This document shows positions 35,001 to 48,390 of a stretch of 64,000 bases of DNA, piece after piece (within the stretch, counting starts at the first letter, position 1; each line of letters opens with the position of its first letter). The stretch covers positions 42,813,609 to 42,877,608 of the forward strand of contig NC_044574.1 of assembly GCF_901933205.1 (NCBI RefSeq). The letters run 5' to 3'. The notes below the pieces were generated by a model. It saw only the letters and a list, made by a program, of their open reading frames with translations, was not told where the DNA came from and did no database searches. A program made the position numbers and the translations under genes. This DNA comes from Camarhynchus parvulus (Eukaryota; Chordata; Aves; Passeriformes; Thraupidae).

Positions 35001-36891
35001 TGAACAATAAAAAGTTGCCTCTATCCCCCCTAAAATGCAGTGTAAGCTTTGTAGCTAACTAGGAAAGAGATCTGTAACACATATTATGCCATTTGACACA
35101 TTCCAGAAATAATTTTCCAATAGCATTGAAACAGAATGAGTGCAGTGCATATAAACAAACAGAAGGTGCTTTGGGGCTTGATCTTTAAGGGTTCACCTCC
35201 CAATTCTTCCTGCAAAAGTGGTGTCTCTGGCTCTGATGCTCCTGCAATGGTTGTACAAAAACTCATATATTTAGCTTTGTAATTGTCCCAAAACATGGTT
35301 TTGATACCCACATAAGCTGTGGCTTGCTGGTTTCTTGGGTTTACAAAGCTTGCAGGGCTACATTTTTCTGACCAATTAAAGGCTTACTACAGAATTGTTT
35401 TAAAGGGCATGATGGCTGTATGCACTGAGGTTTATCTCAAGATAAGACAACACCTTTCCACAAGCAGAGAAGGAGCAACAGCTTCTGTCCTGTGTACCCT
35501 GAATGTCCTGAGCATGGCAGGTCTGCAGAGTGAGAGATGCCTGGAATATCTATGGAGTGTAATACCCCCCTTAAAGCAAAGGCTGCACTCACCCATAGCT
35601 CAGGTGAAGATGTTGGCATTGTTGATAGCTCTTTTTCTGTACTGTTGCATCAAACTTCGCCTACAGTGAATGCTGTAGGCAAAGCCAGCTCCATGCTGAG
35701 GAATGACACTCTCTGTCCAGAGCCAGAGAAAGGCCAGCCCAGATCGAAGACCTCAGTCCAAGAATCAGCTCTCCCTATATGCTGAAAGACACATTTCCAT
35801 CCTGCCATGCTGACTGTTTACATGTTCCATCCACAGGGCTTAGGAAGCTGTCCCAACCGAGCATCTTCATTTAGAGCAGCAAGAGAGACTGTCACAAGTC
35901 ATTCACAATCATTCACAGTTTCTTTCCACCCTTAAGATGGAAAGAGACCAAGGAAACCAATGAGATGCATTAATAAGACTATTTCAGTTACTCTTCTCCA
36001 CTTACTTACCAATTACTTTTATACTCTGCATCTGTCTCTCACTTACTGGCTTGCAGATACTTTGATAGCAAGCCACAGAAACCACTGCAGCAAGTACTTC
36101 ACCAGTACTGGGGAAACTCTCGGGGGAGAGGAGAAGAAATAAGTACAAAATTGTTACTCTTTTTGCTCCCTGCGTTTATTTATTTTGGACCCATTGGGCT
36201 AGACCGCAACTAAAACTTTATGAACCTAATAAAATTCCCAACATTCTCAGACATGGGTCGTGATGTTTATATATTAGGCAGAATACAAAGGTGTATTTAT
36301 GAGGAGACTGGAAGTACTTAGAGATGCTTGAGCTCAGGCAAAGCATAAAACACACATAAGAAATATTTTCAAACTTAACACAGGTAAAATCAAGCTAACC
36401 AGATGACACATCAAAACCAGAAGAGTTTCAGAAATGTTGTGCTTCTCATCACAGAACTACCCCACATAGTCACAATGGTGGAGTACAGGACAAATTCATT
36501 ATTTTTCAATAGATGTTATTTATTTATTTGCATTGTTTTGCTATGTCTAAAATACAGCTTTATCATTATGGTAGTGGTAGTAACCATAAACACTGATAAA
36601 CAGGAGAAGGTTGCAAGAGTAAACTTACCTTTTCCTTTCTGTCTTCACAAAACACACACTATTCCCTGATTCAATAAGCAAGATGTACTGTTTGACTCAA
36701 GTCGAAGGATAATGGGTCTTGGCAACAGATTAGGCTTTCCATCTCTGTAAATAAGAAAAAGCTAGAGGGGATATATGCTGGGATTTATTTCTGCCAGGAG
36801 CAAATAAACAGTTCTGTCAATACACAGATAATCTCACTTCCCCACTTCCCCCATCTCTGTCTTGTCTTTGTCCATCTCCATTCCACCTCAT
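32035..36891. other. Unannotated non-coding interval
   Basis: No exon or RNA gene is recognised. A GC-richer block spans about 33640-34790. Just left of it, 33583-33612 holds 'tatatataaaac' followed by 'aaaaagggggagat', discussed in the findings. A second TATA-like 'cttttatacc' lies at about 34476 and an AATAAA at about 35005. Open frames on both strands in this block (up to 128 codons) overlap one another and show no motif. Confidence 0.45.
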
Positions 36892-36957
36892 TAAAAAAAC
36901 AAAAACAAAAACAAAAACACACACACAAAAAAAAAAAAAAAACCACCAAAAAAAAAG
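36892..36957. repeat. A-rich / (AAAAAC)n and (AC)n simple repeat
   Basis: Repeated AAAAAC units pass into a short AC run and then a 17-base A-run and further A-runs. It is a composite low-complexity tract with no adjacent polyadenylation signal, so it is most simply a microsatellite. Confidence 0.93.
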
Positions 36958-39900
36958 GTTATGTGCTCATTTTCCTCCTGTCACGCATGGTTGTTTTACT
37001 GATTTCAGCATTAACTTTTTTTGATACTTCCTGTCACTGGAAGACCTCTCATTCTCTCTACCCATAAGAACAACATACGTTTTCAATTTAGGTTATGCTC
37101 CCAGCAGATGGTTGCAGGACATGAAGGTCTTGCTTTCTCTTTCATTAAAAAGGCACTTGTAATACATTTTATTGTCTTGGGTGGGAAATTACATGTATTG
37201 CAATATTCAGGAATCAGTCAATGTGATTTCATAATCCCTATCTCAAAAAAATATAATGAGTTAACAAGAAAGAATAAAAACCAAAGGGTGCTATGGAAGG
37301 TAAGATTTAGTATTTTGGAGGACCTCCCCAGCTCTTATATCCACACTCATCCCAAGAATCACTTCTTGTTTTCATGACACTTTATATGAAAATTCTGAGT
37401 GCACACCAGTCAGTGCCTTTGGTTCTCCATGTGGGCCTCCCAGCTATGCCATGGGCATACAGCTTCATCTGAATTTAGACCTGTTAACACAAGCCCTCCA
37501 GTTCCCAAGGCATGACACCAAGAGCTCACATGGAGCCTGAGGTAAGGCTTAAAGTGTCATGTCAAGCTATGCTATTCTTGACTGCTTGCTGCTGGCCAGT
37601 GTTCTGGCCAGGGCCACACCACAGTCTCCCTTGAAGCAGGAGAACTGGTTTAAAATGGATCAGAGCACCAAAAACCTCAGTGCTTTGACCTTACCTAAGA
37701 AAGACAGACCAGAACAAGTAAGCTCCTGCTTCATTAACTGTCACCAAGAGCAAGGCTTGAAAGGAAAGGAATAAGGCAGGCTGCATTGAAAAATAACAGA
37801 CAATGAAATCTAATCAGCAACTCAATATACAAGAAAATGGTCTCTTACAGTCCCCAAAGATTTTTTCAAAAATCCTTAAGCTTATGCACACTAGGAAATT
37901 GCTGTTTGTAGTCTGTAGGATATTCACAGCGTCACAGAACCATCTGTTATCTGATTTCACAAATACCTACTGCTAAACACATATATGTGTGTATGGGTAT
38001 GCATCTTTGTGTGTGTACTTTACATGCACTCATATTTACTTATTCCATCCTTTGTGTTGAAACTAGGAACAAAAATGAGGTTATACCCTACAGCAAAACA
38101 TACACAAACATAATGTGGAATCACCAGAGCTGCCAAAAAAACCCTGCTGTATAGGGAAGATTAAGTCTTACAAAACAGACAGCAAACCACAAGTTTCATA
38201 TAGAATGCTTGTTTCCAACATACAAAGATTTTATCATTCCATTGTTGCTTCCTGTATTATGGAAGCAATTGTTTTTTACAAAAGCATAGGTATGTCAGAG
38301 CCAGAAGCAATGGTTCATCAAAACCTGCATTTGTGACAGTAAGTAATACAGACATCATACAATACATTGATATCTCAGCATCTATTCCCAACCACATAAA
38401 TCCAGCCAGTGGCTGTGTCTCAGGTTTCCTCATTTTCCATAAATTTGTTCTATCTTCTCTTCAGATGATATGCAGCGCTTTTTATTGCTGACTTTGGAAA
38501 TGGCTCCATAATTTAAAAACTCTTTGTGTAACAGAAATCCAGCTTGGGTTATAACTGAGGTTGGTGGTTTCCACCTGATATATTGGGTTTCCTGATTACA
38601 TACACTAACTTTCCATTTGTACCTTTCTGTAAGCACTTGCAAAAGGCACTTACTGCTTGAGGTGGCTGCTGGCACCCTGGGACCAATAAGGAGAGATTAT
38701 AAGCAATTTTGCACAGCATTTACCTTCTTCTGGCCATAGGCTGCTGGATCTGGGTGGTAGCCCCACAGTGGATCAGTTCAGTGTGGATCCTTCCTTCCTG
38801 GCTGCTCCTGGCTCCCAGCAAGCAGCAGCAGGGCTCAGCAGCATCCTGCTCATCCCTGGAGCCCCTCAGATCACTCCCCAGTGATCTGCCTCCCTCCACA
38901 TGGATTTATTTGTGACCCAGGACCTTTCTAAGTATAGCAAACCCAACAGGGGCCACACTGAACTCCTGTCAGTCAATGAAATGGTCTCCTTTTGGCTGGG
39001 GCTTGCCACCTTGGCTGGGGAGGCTGCTTGCCCAGCATCTGGGCCCCATGGGGCATATTGTGCCCTGCTCCCCCCACCAGAGGGGATGAGGTATTGTCCA
39101 GATGATCACAACTGAAGGGCTATCCCAGTTATTTTCTATCTCAGCAAGAAGCAGACATTCCCAAGTCCCAGGGAAGTCCTGTTGCTCATGGAGATAGAGA
39201 TACCATGCAGGCACCAGGGGCCAGTGGTAGCCCTGTGGAGTCAGGAGCATTTGGGAATTCAGCCCCTGGGACTCTAGACACAGCAACTCTCAGCGTTTTC
39301 CTTCCTGCAAATAACCTGCTTAGTTTTGCTTTATTTTCCATAACCAATCACAGCAAAATCAAGTCTGAAATTCCTCCTAGCAGCATGACAAGCTCTCTCC
39401 ACACTGTTCCTGGTACCTGGCTGTGACAATCCCCATCCTGCCCAGCACCAGCCCAAGTGAGCACATGGCCAGCAGTGGAAGATGGACCCTGCCCACAGGG
39501 CCTGCCTGCACACCAAGGGACACCACCCCAGAGGAGGGGGCAGGTGGGCTTCTCCTTCATGGCATTGGAGGGCATTGAGACCAAAACAAAGCCTGATGCA
39601 GCAGGAGCAGGCTGCATGTTGCAGTGCACAGAGATCCCTCTAACTTTTTTCTTTATGCTCCTCACACTTCTTGGCCTTGACACTCAGCCTTACCCCTGTA
39701 CATTTAAGCAGTAGCACAGAGCTGGGCTGCAGGAGCCCAATGGGGCAGACAGCCCTGAGGAGCACAGTGGGATGTCAAGGAAAGCAGCTGAGAGACTCTG
39801 GAATGCACCAGCCAGGGGGAGCAGCCATATCAGGGTGAGCAGAAGCAACCATGGCTGCAGGGACGGCCATCCTTGCTTCCCCATGCGTGGGAAAGCACCT

Positions 39901-42900
39901 CCAGGAGGGCAGCCCACCACAGGGATGGGGAATGAGAAAGGCAAAAGGTTATGCTGAGGATACGGTGGCTCCTCGCAGGCAGAAAATCTGAATTGAGCAT
40001 ATAAACATCCCACGCTTCCCAGCATGGTTTTCAATTAAAATAAACCCATTCTGTAACACCGCCAGAGAATGGCTCACTGAAAAATTCATAGTCTGAAGTA
40101 TAAAGGAACTCAATCACTATTACTCTGTGAACATTTATTAAGAATATAAAAATGAAATTAAAATTGCCAGATTAGGGAGATTTGATGCCCTTTGTGGACA
40201 CTTGCTTTTATTTTCAGGACAAAGTTGATTTGCTTCCAAGAAGTCTGATGAATTCATAGATGGGAACTCACTACAATCATCCACCATGGTATTGTATAGC
40301 ACTCATTTTGCTTGCTGTTAAGTGATATTTTGTAGTTCCTCTGTTACCTCAAGAGACTGAGTTGATTGGCCTGGGTTACGCCAAAAACCCAAAAATAGAA
40401 AACCGCAAAGTATTGTAACATATATCCAAAATCATAAATCTGTAATCAGCAGAGAACCTCTATTAACATCTTCTTCACGTAAAACAAGTATTTTTTGAGG
40501 TATGCAAATAAAGGGAGTAAATGAGACCAATTTTAAAAAGTAGCTTTTGCAAGCCCAAGAGTTTTGGATTACTTAGTATGCAGATTGCTGAAGGCTGAGC
40601 TGCTCTCAGGAATCCCTTAACTTTTTGATGGCTCAGTGCTGCACGTTTATATCCCTGTGAGCTGTGTTGGTCCTGCCTGGAAGAGCCAACCTTCACAAGG
40701 AACTAGTTACATGTTTTCCATGAGCTGGTCCCTACAGCTTTTTAACACAGGTTTGCACTGCACTTTTAACTGGATCAACAAAATAAATTGGCACACCAAT
40801 GCCAAAATCCCCTTTCTCCTGAGAAATCCAACTGCTCAATAAAAATGAACAACAGGAAAAAAAGCTTTATCATGTGCATTATCCTATATGAAAAAACACC
40901 AATGTTTGGTCTTGATTTAGGTTGTTTCTTAATACTGCCACAAGATGTTAGCACTCTGACATTTTGTTATTATTATTGCTGCTTTCATTTCTAAGCTGGT
41001 GCATTTATTTCTACCTTGTTCTAGGCAGGTCCTGTGCTCTTGCCCTAGGGTACAAAACTTCACCTTTTTCCTGGTCTTTTAGCGATTATCAATGAATATT
41101 TAGCAACCATTAAATAATTAACCTGTAGATCAATCTCTTCTCACAAGTACACGACCAAGTCAACTGGTAAACTCAGTAATATGTGCATGGTTTTCAAGAG
41201 ACAAGTATGTCCCTCTGTATGACATATACTTGAAAAATATCCAGCATGTGTGGAAAAAGTTGCATTCTAGATGCTTCCATGCATATTCAAATTTTACCTT
41301 TAGATCCCAGTTTTTCAGTTTGCTGTGACACATACTTTTACCCAGAGAGTTAGACAGCATCTAACACCGCCATAGTCTTGGCAGAAAAGTCCTTGTTGAT
41401 ACTTCTATCACTGTAAAACCAACTCATGCTGAGTGAATTAATTACTTACTAAGCTGACAGTTTTTAAGACAGCACAAGATAAAACCAACCAAAGAGAAAG
41501 CCAAATATAAAATTCCAAATAGAACCACAATGTCTGTTGAACTGTTAAAATAGGAATGTGATAATGTTTGCAGTGTTGAACGTTGGTCCTTGGATGAGTT
41601 TTTAGTATCACATTTCAAAACACATTGCTCGCACAGCTTTCCTGCAATGCTTTTCAACATGCATATCAGCCAGTCCCAATAGCCTGAAACCTCTCAGGCC
41701 AACTCTGGAAATTATTTAGCACCTGAATCCCATTTATTTCTACATAAACATCTCAGTTCCTTAATCATAACTGGAAGAACTGTACTCCTCTACCTCTCAG
41801 GACTTATTTAATAAATTTTACGTAATATTCCTTAAGTTCTTTAAACACTCCTCTCTGGGCAAGAGGAGAGCCCAAAGATATCCTAAACAGATCAAAGTGA
41901 AATAAAAAATGAAGCGAGATCAGCAGCAACAAGATGAGCTTTGCTTTAGCTCCTGGAGATGAATAGGTAGGTAGGTAGGTAGACAGACAGACAGCATGTA
42001 AACCCACTACTAAAAGCCTCAAATCACAACCCAAAATTTGCAAACTCCAGACAACAGCATTTCAGTATGCATACTGAAAGAAACTCAAAACTATTCTTAA
42101 TTCATGGCATTGAATTTTCCTCAACTGTCACTTATATAAAATTATTTCCATTATTCACCAGAACAGATAAATAACAAAATGCAGAAACTCATACCACAAG
42201 TTATATTTATGGAAATATTGCCTAATTTTTGAAGAAACAACTTTGTGCCATGTCATTGGTTCAAGACAGATGGCCTCATAAACCTCTCAGCAATGTGTAA
42301 AAGCCAGGGTTATATTTTACAGGCTCCAGGACCTGCATTTCACAGAGATGACTGAATGCTGCAGCAGAGAACCAGAAGCCATTTCTGCCTAGTGGTGGGA
42401 TGTGAGCTGAGGGGCCCACACAGAGCAGGGTGAGACCAAAATGGGGAGTACCAAGGGCTGCTGTGCCCACCAGTGTGCTGTACCACGCTGCACTGCCAGC
42501 AAGCTGCAGAGCCATGAACTCCTCGATTTCTTAAATCAATTTTTGGCCATATGCTCACTCCCAAGACTGAGTGGTGATGCTGAAACAAAAGCCCATGGAA
42601 GCAGCATGTTACACAGCAGAGCCTGAATTTATACACCCGGCCCTTTCTGGCTCCACAAATATTCATAGGTGGCCCTTCTCTGTTATTAGTGTACATGGTA
42701 AGAACATCAGGCTTCACATGACATATTCTCATTTAGTGGCATTTTACAAGAGACACCTGCTTACTTAAATCAATATATCTACAGCTGAAATACTCCCATT
42801 TATCGTACTTATCCTATTCTTGCCTTCTCCCATGTTACAAATCTGCCTGAGGTTTAATTACTGGAAAACCTCTGAAACAGTATGGATTGCAAATCCTAAG

Positions 42901-45044
42901 GGGTGCCCTGTCCCAGGTCCACCTTGTGCTTGCTCAGGGCTGCTGCCCATGCTGGGCACAGCTGACACACAACACCACACACCTGCCTTGTCTGCTCTGT
43001 CCTGCTGGTGCTTCTTGATGGACTCAGGTGCTGAGAAGGAAGAATCCATCATACTCCAAAGCAGAGTGGCACAGCTGGAAGGAGGAAGTCAAGAGGAAAT
43101 ATTTCCACTCAAGTAGCCTGCAGAAGGAGTGTGACAGGGAAGTAAAGCCAAGAAATTTGGCACAGAAATCTCTGTTCCAAACAGGATATTAAAGTTTCTC
43201 CCAAAATACTGCTGAAGAAACCCAGAACTAAAATCATCCATGCTGGTTAATTTTAGCCCTTGCAAGTACAACTTCCAGGGACACATGGGCCCTGAATGCC
43301 ATTACCAAGCAGTACATTTTTCTGTGTCTCAACACACAGGATGGATGGCACTACCTAATAAGCAGAGGCAGTAAATCATCTTGACCTACACTGCCTACAC
43401 CATTGCCAGCCTTCTGCATGTGAGCAAGGAGGAGCAAAGAGTGGTCTGAGTAGATTGTTAGAGCTCTCCTGGGGTGTGGACATGTTAATTTCCAGTGACC
43501 TCCCCAGGCATCTGCTGGCAGCAGAGAAATTGTGTTTTGCAGATCCTTAAGGCAGTTGTGGGTCTCTCTCACAGCCTTGCCTCAACATGCTGTACTTCAG
43601 CTTGTTTTCATCCTGGTCTGTCTCTTCCACCTCCTTGGCCATGCCCCCTCAGGCCTCCCCAAGCCAGCAGTGCTGGGTTTAGGTCTAAGAGTCCTGAGGA
43701 ACATCAGCATGGCTCCCAACCCAATCTGAACTGGAGACCCAACCCACCCTACCCACATCTCCTCCCTACCCAGCCTACCCTTCCTTGTGTCCTCCCTGCC
43801 ATGGCACCTCCAACCTCACCCACCTTCTATTTAGTCTTTAGGCCACCTCCTTGCCCCAGAGTTTCCAGTTCCCTCATTCACTGGTGGTGGGTGGATGTGT
43901 GGCTGGCTGTGCGTTGCCAAGCCTGAAGACTCCCTGAAGAACAGAGAAAGAAGAAGAAACACCAGGACACACATTTCCATTGAAGCCATGAGCATATAAA
44001 CTATGCAGAAACCATGTTTCACTGTTACTTTGGTGGCCACAGAATTATACACACCAAGTTTTGCCCTTCCAACCGGTCTCCATGTACTTTTTTTAATCAT
44101 CTGAAAAATCCTATCATGCTGATGGCCACATAAGAGATGGCAAACAACTAGACAACCAGATGGAGATTCCGTGTGGGATCCCATGGATGCTTCAGAGGGC
44201 TTTGTGACTTCAGAGTTGTGAATGCCATTTAGTTGTAAATGCAAGTGGTTCACTGACACATATTCCAAGTGGTCAAAACCCAATTTCCCCACAGCAACTT
44301 GTGACTCATTTTGTAGCCATAGCCATGCTAGGCAGAAGAGTATCTTGGAAGGCTGTACCAGACTTGGCAGGAGTGACATTTTTTGGATGAAATTGTCAGG
44401 GGTCCCAAGCTTCAAGAAAGTACAAGTATTCTTCATCTTTTTTTACCCATGATTTTCCCTATTGCCTGTTTATTTATAAACTGGAGACTGTCTGATGCAC
44501 ACACTTCCATCTGCTGATTTTTAAGCACTCCGGGTTTTGAGACATCTTTCTTCTGTTTTGATCAGTCGATACTTTACTTGAAACCCCTATCTGGCTGCTA
44601 ACATAGCTTGAAAAGCAAATTAAATATCTGCAGTGTGGAAGGTTTTGGGTTACTTTCCTCTCAGTGATTATCAGGCCATTTCACATTTGCACATGGCACC
44701 ATTAAAATGCTTATAAATGCCCCTCCTCATCCCTGAATTGCTTTGCCTTGCCCAGTTTTAACTCATCATGGCTTTTAACTCTCATTTTTTTCCTGCTAGC
44801 AGTAACTTAGATTATGTTCTTGTGTAGCTGCCACCTCTGTTTTCCATTTCCAGAGTTCATTTGCTAACCTCAGGTTTTTTGAGTGGTCCCTTGTGAAGTC
44901 ACATTGGTTTTTAACTTGTTCTCTGCATATCTTTTTCAGAGGAATTTTAATCTGTTGCATCCTAAATTCAGATTTCTTAACATAATTCTCCAGCTTGTTT
45001 GCACACCCTTGGATCTGAGGTACTTCTCATCATATCCAGGCCAC
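36958..45044. other. Unannotated non-coding interval
   Basis: About 8 kb without a recognised gene. GC-richer stretches lie at about 38740-39260, 39420-39960 and 42900-43930. A minus-strand frame of 201 codons at 43831-44436 is one of the two longest in the window and is discussed in the findings. A short purine-pyrimidine alternating run, 'acatatatgtgtgta', lies near 37979. The tetranucleotide repeat at 41964 is listed separately. Confidence 0.45.
41964..41994. repeat. Compound tetranucleotide repeat (TAGG)n(ACAG)n
   Basis: Four TAGG units are followed directly by ACAG units. It is a short compound microsatellite without recognised context. Confidence 0.93.
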
Positions 45045-45095
45045 TAAGACCCTGATCTAACTAGGCAGTTAAGCATGTATTTAATTTAGAGACCA
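45045..45095 (+). repeat. Ancient amniote palindrome-like repeat, copy 2 (fragment)
   Basis: The words 'aagaccctgatctaactagg' and 'cagttaagcatgtatttaat' match the left arm of the same old repeat as at 12638, whose consensus runs 'ccctgatc...gcacttaagcatgtgcttaa'. Only one arm is visible. The match is short, so the call is tentative. Confidence 0.45.
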
Positions 45096-46239
45096 TGTAT
45101 AATCCAATCCCTGTTCAACACATATACCAGCAGCTGTTCCAATGGGACAAAAGCACATGCTGAAAGTTTCTGTAAATTTGTAAAACTTCTGTTCTTGCAA
45201 TCTAAGCCTCCAGTACTACTGCAACACCTTCTGGCTCCTAAACAGGTTTTCTCAACTAAACAAAAGGAGATTTGCAATACTCTGTTGTTTTCATCTTTTC
45301 ATTTTCATAGGACTTGTCACCTTCTGGGCATTAGGTCACTGCAGTTTCTTATATCCTTTAGAGAAAAGTAATTTTTTTTTTAATTCCTTGTTATTGTTTT
45401 ACCATACTGGGATGACAACTCACCATGCTCTTGAAAAGCAAGAGATCACTTATTCAGACTAAGCAAAAGGAAGCAGAGTTTTTAGACCTCCAATTTCTCA
45501 CCAGCAGAATTTGCATTTGTGGAAGAATCTGAAGAAATCAGCTGTGAAGGCTCAAGCTTACACATCTTCCTCCAGGGCTCAGGCTGAGAGGCTGCATAAA
45601 ACCCATTTGTTCTCAGGCCAGGCTTCAGCTCAGCTCTCTGTTCAGGTGGCTTCTTTCCTTCTTGCAGAAAGTGACACCTACCATCCATATAGAAGTGTGT
45701 TTCCATGAGATGAAGGAAAGGGGAAAGGCTTCCCACTGCCATCTCCCTGGTGTAATATGTCCGTTTCTTGTCATGAGCCCTCCTGGAAGAGCAAAGTTGT
45801 GATTCAGTAATACAGTGCTATCCTGGTGATTATTTGGGGGTTTTTTCACCCCAGACTTCTAAAAATATTACTTTTTGCTGTAATAACCAAATGCAAATTT
45901 AAAAGAAATTTAAAGGAAGTGACATGACCGAGCAGCAAATGTTCTTTTTACCAGACAGCTTTCAATTTTAAATTAGACATAATGTAAAGATAACATTTAA
46001 TAACTTTGCACCTTGAGACAATCAAGCAACATTCCCACAGTCAACCAGTTGCAGTACTTACAGCTTCACTCATTGTCTCCTAAGAAAAAAGTTGTTTTGC
46101 ATCCTGGCTAAACTGTTGACTTGGAACATGATTTCCAGGCAAAAGGGAGAACAGAGCACAGACCTGTTTGATTCCTGGCTTGGTGTCCTGTCATTGGTCA
46201 TTGGCTTACACAACATTTCAGTTTAAATTATTTTGAGTC
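45096..46239. other. Unannotated non-coding interval
   Basis: AT-rich sequence with no recognised exon or transposon family. Open frames at 45482-45849 overlap on both strands and are not coding-like. Confidence 0.45.
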
Positions 46240-46278
46240 TTTCCTCTCTCTTTTTTCTTTTTTTTTTTTTTTTTTTTT
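46240..46278. repeat. Pyrimidine tract ending in a long T-run
   Basis: A CT-rich lead is followed by a run of more than 20 T. On the minus strand it is an A-run. No AATAAA lies 10-30 bases upstream on that strand, so retro-insertion is not supported. Confidence 0.9.
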
Positions 46279-47384
46279 GGTAGGTTTGCCTCATGTTTCA
46301 GTATTATCTGTTAAAAATGCTGTGCAGCTTGATACTATCACCAACACCCCAACAGCACTTTAGCACTTTATCACTTACTCCCTTTCAAGCAGAAAAGGAA
46401 TTTTTCTTGGTGTTAATGGAAGTGCAGTCAAGGGCTGTGTGGGACCCCTTTGAGAAGAGAAGAACATACTATGCATTCAGCTTAAATCAGGTTTGGAGAT
46501 TTTTTAATAGAAAAATAAAAGGCTTTATTACCATAGGAAACCAATCAGAAGAATCTGCATGCTATGAAGCAGGGTAATATCCCTCAGATGGTACAATTAC
46601 CCAGACAACTGGAAGAGCTTCCAATTATACAAATAAGGCACAGCACTGCAAAGCTGATAGGAATGTGGAAAGTTACAGAAAGGTATTCAGCAAATTCTTC
46701 TAGGGAATAAAGGGCGAGCATGTTGCAATCAGCAGCCAAACTTGGATAACATGATATTTAACGTATTAAAGATGTCTAACATTTCTTCATAACAAAATAG
46801 AGGAGTCATAAATCACAAAGTACTGATTCCTTTGGGTAACACAATTCTGCAAGTTTGAAGACAAAGACTATATCAAGTTTCCTTCTCATTATATTCTCCA
46901 TGTAGTAACCCTGAGGTTGGAGAGAGAGGTGATAGTTTTTGGAAAATGCCTTCAATGAAGGAGAGGCAAATATGCTTCAGATTGCTTGAATTTCTTAAGG
47001 GAAGAGTCTGCTGCCTGAATAACTGCAAGCATTTTGCCTGGTAGGGATGAAATAACAGAAAAATTTGTATTATATTAAGTAATCTGAATATTATTTTGTA
47101 ACCAAGACTGACCTTTAAATTTATCCACTTTCCCTATCAAATGCTCTCTTCCAAAAACTAATTACTGAGTCATTCTTTTCCTGTCTCATACAAGCACTGT
47201 TTCTTTCCATTTTCAGGGGTTTTGTGTTTGCACGAACTATTTTTGTTTCTCCACGCTAAGGCAATTTAGCTACTAAAAAACCCCAAACAAACACAGAAGG
47301 GACACTTCAAAGTAGCCAGACATCACGCGTCAGAGGAGAATTAGGGAATTCTAATAACTGTCTGAGCATTTATTTGCAATCGTT
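46279..47384. other. Unannotated non-coding interval
   Basis: No exon, RNA gene or recognised repeat. A 94-codon forward frame at 46293-46577 has no family motif. Confidence 0.45.
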
Positions 47385-47550
47385 TACCTGATCATTTCAA
47401 AGTACTTTTGAGCCATTAAGGCTTTACAACGTCCCACAGAGTTGGTGGGTTTTTAACCTTCTTTCACAGACAGTAAAAATGATAAAGAAACAGCTTAGCC
47501 CCCCTGCTGTCTGTAGGTCATATGGATAGCAAAAGAGAGGTGCTATAAAC
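47385..47550 (+). repeat. Ancient MIR/L3-like element tail
   Basis: The order 'tgatcatttcaaagtact', 'aaggctttacaacgtccca', 'cagagttggtgggtttttaa', 'ctttcacagacagtaaaaat' and 'agaaacagcttagc' parallels the conserved tail of old amniote SINE/LINE elements. The consensus there runs: cacttta...aatcctcacaac...ctgtgaggtaggt...ccattttacagatgaggaaactgaggc. It is a strongly diverged relic with no activity. Confidence 0.6.
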
Positions 47551-48127
47551 AAGGTGATAAGGCTACAATGTTCCAGCCATTAGCCAACACCATCTCCTTC
47601 TGGAATGAGCAGTCAGTAACATGGCTGTCTAAGGGGAATGGGGAAGCCACTGCAACTTCTTGAAAATTATTACACAAGGCAGCCTTCCCTAAAAACTGGA
47701 GAGCCAAAGGTGAATTCTGAATCACACTGTGTATCTGTCTACATTAAAATAAAACCAGTCAGGTGCTTAGATGGTGCTCTAAACAATAGAGGGGGACACA
47801 TGAAAGAAGAGCCTGCTTCTTGCCATCTCCAAGGAGCTGTGGGGGCACAAAAAGCCCACATGCGCAAAAGGATCAACAGGAGCACCAGGACACTGGGTGG
47901 GAAGGAAGGCTGTGCTATGTGAAGGCACATGAGCAAGCTTTTGTGGGCCGCTGCATCAGGGGTCCACAGCCTGCAGCACTGTTTGCTGGGCGAGGCTGCC
48001 AGGAGGGGCAGCCCAGGGGTGGGAACATTGCTGCACCTGTGCTGCGCCTGTGCTGCATGTAGAGCCACTCCATCCTTCGGGTCCAGTGCCACACGGGAGG
48101 GTTCCTGCAAATACAACACACAGACTG
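47551..48127. other. Unannotated interval left of a CR1 copy
   Basis: The right half (about 47800-48127) is GC-richer and could include diverged 5' sequence of the adjoining CR1 copy, but no CR1 block is readable. A 156-codon minus-strand frame crosses it and continues into the CR1, so it is not a gene. Confidence 0.4.
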
Positions 48128-48390
48128 GACCTGAGGGCATGGCATGAAGCTGTGTCAGGAGAGGTTGGGTATCAGGAAAAGGCTTCACAGCCAGAGGGGG
48201 CTTGTGCACTGAACAGGCTCCAGAGGGGAGTGGTCACAGCTCCAAGCCTGACAGAGTTCACAAAGTGTTTGGACAACACCCTCAGGCACATGGTGTGACT
48301 CTTGGGGATGGTTCTGTGCAGGGCCAGGAGCTAGACTTGATGATCCATGTGGGTCCCTTCCAGCTCAGGGGTTTGTATGATTCTGTGACT
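48128..48390 (+). mobile_element. CR1 LINE 3' fragment, best preserved copy
   Basis: This is a clear CR1 3' region. In order it reads 'gcatgaagctgtgtcaggag', 'tatcaggaaaaggcttcaca', 'actgaacaggctccag', 'gtggtcacagctccaagcct', 'gacagagttcacaaag', 'tgtttggacaacaccctcag', 'cacatggtgtgactcttggg', 'gggccaggagctagacttga' and 'gtgggtcccttccagctca', ending near 'gattctgtg'. All blocks keep the native CR1 order. CR1 is the dominant bird LINE, and this subfamily style is typically avian, which supports the bird assignment. The copy is 5'-truncated to the last ~260 bases, so it lacks the reverse transcriptase and is dead. The ~80-codon open frames across it are not coding. Confidence 0.93.

Noticed and set aside
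47739..48209. 156-codon minus-strand open frame
   Set aside because: It runs antisense into the CR1 copy at 48128, so it is not an independent gene.
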